Source: Bacteroidales bacterium
GTDB taxonomy: Bacteria > Bacteroidota > Bacteroidia > Bacteroidales > JAFGXI01
Direction: 5' to 3'
Assembly (NCBI GenBank): GCA_016936665.1
Contig: JAFGXI010000040.1
Location: 1 to 37,144, forward strand
DNA length: 37,144 bases
Position numbers and translations under genes: made by a program
Notes under the pieces: model-generated
The model's input: the letters and a program-made list of their open reading frames with translations, nothing else
What the model was told of the DNA's origin: nothing
Database searches by the model: none
Part shown: in pieces, positions 1 to 6,496 of the stretch
Numbering within the stretch: position 1 is the first letter of the stretch
How the letters are laid out: each line of letters begins with the position of its first letter

Positions 1-115
1 ATAGAAAATAGATCACAGCTTTATTCTCGGGCTGTATATGGGCTAATATCTCCTTGTTGTGGTTGCAAGACCAAAGCAAAAATACGAAGATACTGAGACT
101 TAAATATTTTGTCAT
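1..115 (-). CDS. Lipoprotein, N-terminal fragment cut by window edge
   Basis: Only the first 38 codons lie in the window; the gene runs off the left edge. It starts at an ATG at 115-113 and reads M-T-K-Y followed by a short hydrophobic stretch and the lipobox LLWSC, so Cys17 would be the lipidated residue after signal peptidase II cleavage. The residues after the cysteine are polar (NHNKE). No stop codon occurs before the edge. The function cannot be told from this fragment. It lies 66 bases downstream of the kinase-like gene on the same strand, so the two might be co-transcribed. The lipoprotein call is secure by motif; the identity is unknown. Confidence 0.6.
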   Translation of the reverse strand, partial: MTKYLSLSIFVFLLWSCNHNKEILAHIQPENKAVIYFL

Positions 116-181
116 TTTAGATTTAAATTTTAAGGGTGTAAAAATGCAAATTTTAATCAGCATGCTCAATTTTCTTAGCTT

Positions 182-1081
182 TTATTTATCAATTTTAACT
201 TGAAGAATAGCTTGAATCATTTCTTCGGCTGATGTAAATCTGTTGGCTTGTCCTTCTTTAAGTAAAACTAATCTTTTTGGCTTAGGATAATATTTTGGAG
301 GCTTGGGAAATATCTGCTTTTGTGTGGCTTTAAGAATGATTCGAAACCATTCGTCGGGGATGTTTTTATGGGCATGTAGTTCGGTGTTAAGCTGAAGAAT
401 CATCAGCTTTAGCGGGTTTTCGCTTTTAAAAGGAAATTGACCACTGAGTGTTTCGTATAGGCAGATGCCAAGGCTGTATAAATCGCTGCTTGCATCGATT
501 AAACTTTTGGCATTAAGCACCTGCTCCGGCGAAGAATATAACAGTGAGCACGGAAAATCGTTGATATAATCGGCTTGTTGTATTTTTCGTGACTGCCCGT
601 AATCGATAATTGTGGCTTTTATTTTTTGGTCTTCTCTTTTCGAAACGATAAGGTTTGACGGTTTGATGTCGCAATGCACATATCCGGCCTCGTGCATGTG
701 TTTAAGTCCATTTAGCGTTTGAATGAAAAAACTTCTGGCATCTTCCGGGTATTGCCGGAAATAATTTTTATTTTGCAATAAAAATTGTTTTAGGTCGATG
801 CCTTCTACATATTCTAATGCGATAAACCAACGGCCTCGATCTTCGAACAGTTCGTAGATTTTTTGTAGATATTCGCCGGAGAATGGGAATTTTGCTTCTT
901 TTTTAAATTGTTCTAATGTGTTTGGATTCTTATGGTGCTTGGGATTTAACTCTTGTAAAACTACGAATCGACCGAGATCTTCGTCGAATGCTTTATATGC
1001 CCAAGATAACTTAGATTTTACTTTCTGACTTAAGAGGTCTTGTTCGTTGAGAATATATGAGTGTTGCCCTGTAAATTTCAA
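182..1081 (-). CDS. Serine/threonine protein kinase-like protein with atypical N-lobe
   Basis: A 299-residue cytoplasmic protein that is almost entirely a Hanks-type (PknB-like) kinase domain. The C-lobe is intact: catalytic loop HCDIKPSN (136-143, HRD written as HCD, Asp138), metal-binding DYG (160-162, DFG variant), SPEQ (184-187, APE variant) and the helix-F aspartate in SSDLYSLG (Asp200). The N-lobe is odd. There is no glycine-rich loop in residues 1-40, and the beta-3 lysine of the VAIK motif appears as Gln43 in VVLQEL (codon CAA), although the helix-C glutamate region (FKKEAK, 59-64) is present. There is no transmembrane segment or sensor domain. The frame has no ATG before residue 129, so translation most likely begins at the TTG at 1081; an in-frame TGA stands ten codons upstream of it. 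It could be an active atypical kinase or a pseudokinase. The family call is firm, activity is uncertain. Confidence 0.8.
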   Translation of the reverse strand: MKFTGQHSYILNEQDLLSQKVKSKLSWAYKAFDEDLGRFVVLQELNPKHHKNPNTLEQFKKEAKFPFSGEYLQKIYELFEDRGRWFIALEYVEGIDLKQFLLQNKNYFRQYPEDARSFFIQTLNGLKHMHEAGYVHCDIKPSNLIVSKREDQKIKATIIDYGQSRKIQQADYINDFPCSLLYSSPEQVLNAKSLIDASSDLYSLGICLYETLSGQFPFKSENPLKLMILQLNTELHAHKNIPDEWFRIILKATQKQIFPKPPKYYPKPKRLVLLKEGQANRFTSAEEMIQAILQVKIDK

Positions 1082-1146
1082 ACTTTTAATAATTATTTTA
1101 TAAGCTCTTCAAAAATATCAAATGGTAAATAAAAATAGAATATTCT

Positions 1147-1247
1147 AAAAAAAAGCTCTACACATTCATGTGTAAAGGCTCTTATATTATATTGCCGTTA
1201 AAAACGGCTTTACTTGCTTTATTCTAATTGAAGTTTTTAACTTCAAT
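1147..1247. repeat. Hairpin-rich repeat, diverged copy A
   Basis: The first ~47 bases (1147-1193) closely match the start of the two copies at 1262 and 1518. The rest differs in sequence but keeps the same plan of three hairpins: TACACAT/ATGTGTA, GCCGTT-AAA-AACGGC (1194-1208) and ATTGAAGTT-TTT-AACTTCAAT (1227-1247), with TTTACTTG between the second and third. The stems differ from the other copies but remain paired. No coding potential is seen. Function is unknown; REP-like or non-autonomous element ends are possible. Confidence 0.55.
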
Positions 1248-1261
1248 CTACATACAATACG

Positions 1262-1380
1262 CAAAAAACCTCTACACACTAATGTAAAGGCTCTCATATT
1301 ATATTCCGCTTACCAAATTACCCAGTTAAAAACTGTTCTTTTACTTGGTAGAATTCGGGTTACAAACCCGAATTAGCGGG
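1262..1380. repeat. Hairpin-rich REP-like repeat, copy B
   Basis: A 119-base unit nearly identical to the unit at 1518-1637. It contains a short imperfect TACA/TGTA hairpin, CAGTT-AAA-AACTG, and a perfect 10-bp stem AATTCGGGTT-ACA-AACCCGAATT ending just before AGCGGG. GTAG directly precedes the last palindrome, which is the layout described for REP elements mobilised by RAYT (REP-associated tyrosine) transposases. No such transposase is in the window, so the link is inference. The right end abuts the truncated reading frame at 1385 through a run of G. Confidence 0.7.
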
Positions 1381-1384
1381 GGGG

Positions 1385-1516
1385 GAGTATGAGCAAATAG
1401 ATAAACAAACTCTGGCTAGACTTAAAGAAATACAAAAACTCTCAGATAAAGACAAAGACTATATCTTCTATACCCTCGATAATCTTATTAAAGCTGCTAA
1501 ACTTAAAAGCTTATAA
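1385..1516 (+). pseudogene. C-terminal remnant of an XRE/HTH-type regulator
   Basis: An open stretch of 43 codons with a TAA stop at 1514-1516 and no start codon. It reads EYEQIDKQTL, then RLKEIQKLSDKDKDYIFYTL, then DNLIKAAKLKSL. This resembles, from memory of the family, the tail of small Bacteroidota helix-turn-helix (XRE/Cro-type) regulators, which often end in a 'LSDEDKEYIFYTLDxLIKAAKLK' helix. The helix-turn-helix part and start are gone; the sequence to the left is hairpin repeat copy B, separated by a G run. It sits between two direct copies of that repeat. It is read as a broken gene left by insertion or recombination. The match is by eye. Confidence 0.6.
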
Positions 1517-1517
1517 A

Positions 1518-1637
1518 CAAAAAACCTCTACACACCATGTGTAAAGGCTCTTATATTTTATTCCGCTTACCAAATTACTCAGTTAAAAACTGTTCTTTTA
1601 CTTAGTGGAATTCGGGTTACAAACCCGAATTAGCGGG
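1518..1637. repeat. Hairpin-rich REP-like repeat, copy C
   Basis: A 120-base near-duplicate of 1262-1380 in the same orientation, with the hairpins TACACA-CCA-TGTGTA, CAGTT-AAA-AACTG and AATTCGGGTT-ACA-AACCCGAATT. GTGG precedes the last palindrome where copy B has GTAG. The right end (1617-1637) is also the 3' end of the lipoprotein gene on the minus strand, which takes its last seven codons and stop from the repeat. Confidence 0.7.
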
Positions 1638-2114
1638 TCGATTAATATTTAAATCAAATTTAATAATAACACTACTTGTGTCAATATTATTTACTACTTC
1701 TTTAAAATAATATGATTGGGGTATTTCTTTAAAGTATCTATACAAACCCTGATATCTCAATGAATTAAATATTTTATAATCAAGATTATCAACAACTGAT
1801 AAGATTATTGTATCTTTTGAATTTGGTGATACTAATTTAAATCGAGCTGAACCAAATCCTCCAAGAAATAATGTATCTTTACTAGACAAATTAAAAAATG
1901 ATTTTTTCTCATTAATTAGTATAAAACTTTCTTTAGTATTATTCGATATTAGTAAATATAAATTAAGATAATTTTGTTTATCAAAAACAGTTGAGAAATT
2001 CCTATTTTTTTCAATTTTAACTAATTCAATATTTATTTTATTATCTTTTCTTTTTCTTTTACAAGAAAACAATACAATTAAAATGATTACTATAACATAA
2101 ATAGCTTTATTCAT
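1617..2114 (-). CDS. Small lipoprotein, candidate immunity protein for the RHS tip
   Basis: A 165-residue protein with a signal peptide and lipobox LFSC (Cys18), followed by a very basic KRKRKDNK stretch. No known domain is recognised; the mature part looks like a small beta-rich domain. The ATG at 2114 overlaps the last eight bases of the RHS-tip gene upstream, so the two are translationally coupled. Overlap with a polymorphic-toxin tip plus an envelope location suggests an immunity lipoprotein, but this is inference from position only. The C-terminus is odd: the final residues RPANSGL and the TAA stop are encoded by hairpin repeat copy C, so the original end may have been lost. The gene is visibly more A+T-rich than the neighbouring housekeeping genes, which fits recent acquisition. 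Confidence 0.6.
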   Translation of the reverse strand: MNKAIYVIVIILIVLFSCKRKRKDNKINIELVKIEKNRNFSTVFDKQNYLNLYLLISNNTKESFILINEKKSFFNLSSKDTLFLGGFGSARFKLVSPNSKDTIILSVVDNLDYKIFNSLRYQGLYRYFKEIPQSYYFKEVVNNIDTSSVIIKFDLNINRPANSGL

Positions 2115-3102
2115 CTGTCATTATTTTTTCATAACTTCCTATCGATGATTGATATTCATAATCACCTAAATTTATACCATATTTTTCTTTATAAATAGAA
2201 TAGTATTCATTCTTTTTATCATCAGAAAGATTGTCTACATATTCTCTTACAGCACCTAAAGTCCATTTCATAAATCCTTTTGATACATTACTCCATGATT
2301 CATCTTCAATTTGTGCATTATAAGCTTTAAGATGTCGCAAAATAGCCTCATCACCTCCATTTATATCTACTGGGGCTGACCAATAATAGCCTGGATAATT
2401 TTTACCTAAAACATAATCATGCTCCAAATGCCAGTTCTCGTGAACAAGCAAGCTTCTAACATCATTTGAATTATACAACTCAGAAAAAGCTTTTCCAGTA
2501 GCCCACATTCCCGCTTGTATACCAAGTTTGCCTTTAAAATCTTCATCTCCTTTAGTATAATATTTACCAAGCGGAGACGTAGCTAACGGAGCTATTCCCC
2601 CTACTTTTGTTCTCACAATAGAGCTTTTTTTATTATAATGAGAAATTATTTTTCCTAAGGAGGATGAATTACTATTATCAAACTGAAATTCAATAAGCTT
2701 TGTATTGTTATCTTGATATAATTTAACTAAATCAGTTTGTGTTGGTTTAACAGCTGAAAACATATACCAAATTATTGCCTTTCCAACAGTCTCATCTGAA
2801 ACAATTCTAATTTCATTTGTATTTCTATTATCACTACCTAAATATTTTCCATCAGATGAATAATAATCATCATCTCCTCTAGGATCAACAAAAATGATTG
2901 GATTATTTGAAAATGCACTATACATAGATATGTTTGCCCTCATATATGGATCCAGACTCCACCATCTTCCTATACGTGAATCTAATGCCCTAAATTCAGT
3001 TGTATAACTTGAGCCGGTCGTACCAAACACCTCATCATCCTTTTCTTGACCGTTAAAGCCGAAACGGTAATCAATGTCCAGAATATTAATTCTAAATAGC
3101 AT
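2107..3102 (-). CDS. Orphan RHS-core tip with HExxH metallopeptidase-like C-terminal domain
   Basis: 331 residues from the ATG at 3102 (a TTG at 3120 would add six residues but would overlap the upstream gene). Residues 15-76 match the RHS repeat-associated core that precedes polymorphic toxins: GFNGQEKDDE (15-24), SRIGRWWSLDP (42-52) and NNPIIFVDPRG (66-76). All of the long YD-repeat shell normally found before this is absent, so this is a detached tip. The variable C-terminal region carries HENWH (221-225), a perfect HExxH zinc-protease signature, with GGDEA (249-253) and AYNAQ (260-264) downstream as possible third-ligand helix. No signal peptide or secretion signal is seen. It begins one base after the stop of the PP2C sensor gene and overlaps the small lipoprotein gene. 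It may be a silent cassette that recombines with a full RHS gene elsewhere, or a dead fragment. The RHS core is certain; protease activity is inferred. Confidence 0.75.
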   Translation of the reverse strand: MLFRINILDIDYRFGFNGQEKDDEVFGTTGSSYTTEFRALDSRIGRWWSLDPYMRANISMYSAFSNNPIIFVDPRGDDDYYSSDGKYLGSDNRNTNEIRIVSDETVGKAIIWYMFSAVKPTQTDLVKLYQDNNTKLIEFQFDNSNSSSLGKIISHYNKKSSIVRTKVGGIAPLATSPLGKYYTKGDEDFKGKLGIQAGMWATGKAFSELYNSNDVRSLLVHENWHLEHDYVLGKNYPGYYWSAPVDINGGDEAILRHLKAYNAQIEDESWSNVSKGFMKWTLGAVREYVDNLSDDKKNEYYSIYKEKYGINLGDYEYQSSIGSYEKIMTDE

Positions 3103-3103
3103 T

Positions 3104-6100
3104 TTAAAGTTTAAAGCCAATCACGAGCACATCGTCCACTTGTTCAATTTGGTCTCGCCAACGTATGAAGTTTTCTTTAAGTTCTGCTTTTTGTTTGTTC
3201 ATCGATAGGTGATGAATATTAAGCAGCATATGAAGGAATCGCTTTTGCTTGAATTTTTTTCCTAGTGGGCCTCCGAACTGATCGGCATAACCATCGGAAA
3301 ACATATAAATGGTATCGCCTGGTTCGTAATTAATGACGTACTTTTCGAATTTATTATTTTCGTCGTCGCCAAAAGAACCGATACTAAAACGATTGCCTCT
3401 AATCAGCGAAATAGATTCGTTACGGATCATGCAAATAGGGTTCATTGCGCCGGCAAATTCAATGGTTCTTTTGGATTGGTCTATTACGCAAAGCGCCATA
3501 TCCATACCATCGCGCACTTTTTGGGCGTCGGTATTACTTTTACGGAAAGTGTCGCTAACCCCGAAATTAAGTTGATTTAATATTTCAGCGGGGTCGTCAA
3601 CGCCTCGTTCTCTAACTATATTTTTAAGTAAATCGAAACCAATAATCGACATAAATGCACCCGGCACGCCATGTCCGGTACAGTCGACTGCAGCAACAAA
3701 AATTTTAGTGCCTTTTTGAGCTATCCAATAAAAATCGCCACTTACAATATCTTTGGTCATATACAAAACGAAGGATTCCGGAAGTAACTTTTTAAATAAA
3801 TATTCCGAAGGTAACATCGCTTCTTGAATATGTTTAGCGTAGTTGATACTATCGCGCATGTTGGTGTGCTGAATATCAAGTTCTTCTTTTTGCTGCTCTA
3901 ACCGAAGATTCATCAATTGTTTATTCCTAATTTCTTCGTTGGCTTTAAGTTGTTTATTACGATTGCTTCTCCAAATTTTTAAAATGATTAGAGCAACGAT
4001 TAAAAAATATACGAAATAAGCGTAAATATTATCATAAAAAGGGTAGGATACCACTATTTTCAAGCTGGTTTCGTTACCCCATATCAAGTCGTTATTCGAG
4101 CCTTTTACTTTCAAGGTATATTCACCAGGTCTTAGCGATGGAAAGAATACGCTATTGAGGGTTTCTAAATCGACCCAGCTGTCGTCTAAACCTTCGAGCT
4201 TATACTTGTAGTTGTTTTTTAAAGGATTGGTAAATTCGAGTGCCGCGAAATATATTTTAATAGAGTTATCGCTGTACGACATATGTATTTCGTCTACACC
4301 AAATAAAGATTTGGTTTGGCTAAGGCCTTTATGGTTGATTACAGTGTAGCTTAATAGGGTTGTAATTGGTTTGACGTTGTTTTCTTTAATTGAGTCAGGG
4401 AAAAATACATTAAAGCCATCTAAACCTCCAAATAAAAATTCTCCGGTTTCGCTTGCGTAACTTGCTCCATTATTAAATTCAAGTCCTTGTAAACCATCAT
4501 ATTCAGTATATGTTTTAATCGAATCGGTTTGAACGTTTAACATTCCAATACCTCGATTGGTACTGAACCATAATTTTTGACTTTGATATAATAACAACTC
4601 ATAGATGGTATTATCCGGAATGCCTTTGTTTTCCTTACGATAATACTGAAATGTCTCCGATTTTGGGTTGAACTTATTTAGACCACTTTCTGTAGCTAAC
4701 CACAGGTAACTAAATTTGTCTTTGGCAATATCGTAAATGCCTGAACTATTTGGTTTAGAGTAAGTGCCATCGCTTTTTTTGCCTAAATCGTCGCCTGTAA
4801 TAAAACTTTTAACAATATTTTTATTGTGGTCTAATTTGTATAGGCCTTCGGCTGTTGCAACCCAAATGTATTCGTAGTCGATAAGAATATCGTAAACTGT
4901 AGATTTGATGTTGTTTTGAGAGCTAGTGCTCATGGGATAGGAGAACGATTTATCGCTAATACTGAAGTAAACTAAACCTTTTTCTGAGCCAATCAGTATC
5001 AAGTTATCTTTATATGGTTTTATAATGTTGATACGAGTTTTCATGAGATTGTCGGGTAACTTTATCCCAAAATAATCTTCGAAAGTATAGAAGTTGCGTG
5101 TGCTGTGCGAGTATATACTTATTCCGTTGCGAGTGCCTATCCAAATATCGTCGTTAGGCATTTTAGTAATTGCGTGCACGTGGTCGTCTACAATGTTTCT
5201 TCCTTGTGGGCCTTTCGTATCGATAACAATAACTTCGTTACTTTTTCTTTTTAAAATATTTAAACCGGAAGACCATGTTCCAATCCAAATTTCTTCTTCG
5301 TTGGCAAACAAAGAAGCGATCATATTGTCGGTAAGTTTTACGCCACTATTGCCCGAGTTTTTGTACGATTTAAATTTGATGCCTTTAGGAGAAAATTTAT
5401 CTAGGCCTTTACCATTAAGACCAATCCAATAATTTCCGGATTGATCTTGAAATAAAGTTTTTACGCGATTGTAGGTTAAACTTTGGTTGTTAGTAACGTC
5501 TTCTTGAACAATTTTATAAGTTTTGTTAGTTAAGTTATAAACCACGAGTCCGCCACCATAAGTCGATATTAATAAAAACCTTCGCTCCGAATTAGTAAAT
5601 GTGATTAATCCGGTTACGTTTAAGGAGCCAGATTCTTCGAGTGCTTTGGTCAATTCGGCAGTTTCCCTTGTTCTAACAATACCACGAAACACCTCTAAGT
5701 ATAAGATGCCATTTTCGGTACCAACATACAGATTTCCGCTATTATCCATTACTAAAGCGGTGATGTATGATTGCAGGATGTTGTCTTTATCGTTTTTTGA
5801 TTGATAGTTATGAACCTGATCGTGTTCGAAACTAAAAAATTTCAAACCAAACGAAGACCCTGCCCAGATGCCTTCTGTTGTTTTAATCATTGGAAGCGAA
5901 AAGTCTTCCTTAGCTTTTATAAAAAAATCTTCTTCCGATTTGTGTGAGTAGTGAATGAAACGCTCTTGACTAGGGATGAACTTCGAAATGGTGTAGTCTG
6001 TTTTAATCCATATTAAATCTTTTTTATCTATTAGGACAGAATAAACATTATTTCTATCGACTTCTTCGATGTCGTGTTCTGTTGTAAGAAAGTGTTTGAA

Positions 6101-6442
6101 ATAACCTGTTTTAGGATCGAATTTATTAAGCCCGTTTTGTGTTCCTACCCATAAATTTCCATCTTCGTCTTCGTCTATTGCGTATATCCAACCAGAAGAA
6201 ATGGAGTTGCTATCCAACGGATTTTTATCGTAGGAAATAAAATTTCGACCATCGAATCGGTTTAAACCGGCTTGAGTACCAATCCATATTAATCCTCTGC
6301 TGTCTTGAAAGATGCAATTAACTTCACTCTGCGAAAGACCATCTTCCACGCCGTAATGATCGAATACAAAATCTAAATCTTGAGCATGGCTGAAGATGGA
6401 AAAACTAATTAACCATAATATTAGAAAGTAGCGGTTTTTCAA
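3104..6442 (-). CDS. Membrane sensor: beta-propeller, Y_Y_Y domain and SpoIIE/PP2C phosphatase
   Basis: A 1112-residue envelope sensor. A signal peptide (cleavage near SHAQ, 18-21) leads to a periplasmic region of two-component-regulator propeller repeats (roughly 30-700; recurring units such as GLIWIGTQAGLNRFD and NLWVGTQNGLNKFD), then a Y_Y_Y domain (~735-800; YKYKLEGLDDSW). One membrane helix (~806-825) and a coiled coil (~826-861) lead to a cytoplasmic SpoIIE-type PP2C Ser/Thr phosphatase with the metal-site aspartates in SGDFYW (Asp903), VDCTGHG (Asp920), MFSDG (Asp1050) and VDDV (~1106). Ordinarily this propeller architecture is coupled to a histidine kinase; here it drives a phosphatase, the substrate probably being an anti-sigma-antagonist-like protein not found here. 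No ATG is available, so it starts at the TTG at 6442, directly before a good signal peptide. The gene lies 54 bases after the UbiD gene. Confidence 0.88.
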   Translation of the reverse strand: MKNRYFLILWLISFSIFSHAQDLDFVFDHYGVEDGLSQSEVNCIFQDSRGLIWIGTQAGLNRFDGRNFISYDKNPLDSNSISSGWIYAIDEDEDGNLWVGTQNGLNKFDPKTGYFKHFLTTEHDIEEVDRNNVYSVLIDKKDLIWIKTDYTISKFIPSQERFIHYSHKSEEDFFIKAKEDFSLPMIKTTEGIWAGSSFGLKFFSFEHDQVHNYQSKNDKDNILQSYITALVMDNSGNLYVGTENGILYLEVFRGIVRTRETAELTKALEESGSLNVTGLITFTNSERRFLLISTYGGGLVVYNLTNKTYKIVQEDVTNNQSLTYNRVKTLFQDQSGNYWIGLNGKGLDKFSPKGIKFKSYKNSGNSGVKLTDNMIASLFANEEEIWIGTWSSGLNILKRKSNEVIVIDTKGPQGRNIVDDHVHAITKMPNDDIWIGTRNGISIYSHSTRNFYTFEDYFGIKLPDNLMKTRINIIKPYKDNLILIGSEKGLVYFSISDKSFSYPMSTSSQNNIKSTVYDILIDYEYIWVATAEGLYKLDHNKNIVKSFITGDDLGKKSDGTYSKPNSSGIYDIAKDKFSYLWLATESGLNKFNPKSETFQYYRKENKGIPDNTIYELLLYQSQKLWFSTNRGIGMLNVQTDSIKTYTEYDGLQGLEFNNGASYASETGEFLFGGLDGFNVFFPDSIKENNVKPITTLLSYTVINHKGLSQTKSLFGVDEIHMSYSDNSIKIYFAALEFTNPLKNNYKYKLEGLDDSWVDLETLNSVFFPSLRPGEYTLKVKGSNNDLIWGNETSLKIVVSYPFYDNIYAYFVYFLIVALIILKIWRSNRNKQLKANEEIRNKQLMNLRLEQQKEELDIQHTNMRDSINYAKHIQEAMLPSEYLFKKLLPESFVLYMTKDIVSGDFYWIAQKGTKIFVAAVDCTGHGVPGAFMSIIGFDLLKNIVRERGVDDPAEILNQLNFGVSDTFRKSNTDAQKVRDGMDMALCVIDQSKRTIEFAGAMNPICMIRNESISLIRGNRFSIGSFGDDENNKFEKYVINYEPGDTIYMFSDGYADQFGGPLGKKFKQKRFLHMLLNIHHLSMNKQKAELKENFIRWRDQIEQVDDVLVIGFKL

Positions 6443-6496
6443 GCTGAAGCTTTTTTAATGATAAATATAGTATTATTTATGAACTTAAACTATCGA

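Noticed and set aside
116..181. Promoter for the cut-off lipoprotein gene
   Set aside because: On the minus strand TTAAAATTTG is one base too long for TAnnTTTG and an ATTG box is at doubtful spacing.
1147..1637. Repeats as a CRISPR array
   Set aside because: Only three copies, units of about 100-120 bases, unequal spacing, one gap filled with a gene remnant, and no cas gene.
3103..3120. TTG start at 3120 for the RHS tip
   Set aside because: It would overlap the PP2C gene; the ATG at 3102 lies one base after that gene's stop and loses no RHS-core residue.
5094..5432. 112-codon open frame on the plus strand
   Set aside because: It is antisense to the propeller region of the PP2C sensor and has no family likeness; open by codon composition of the real gene.
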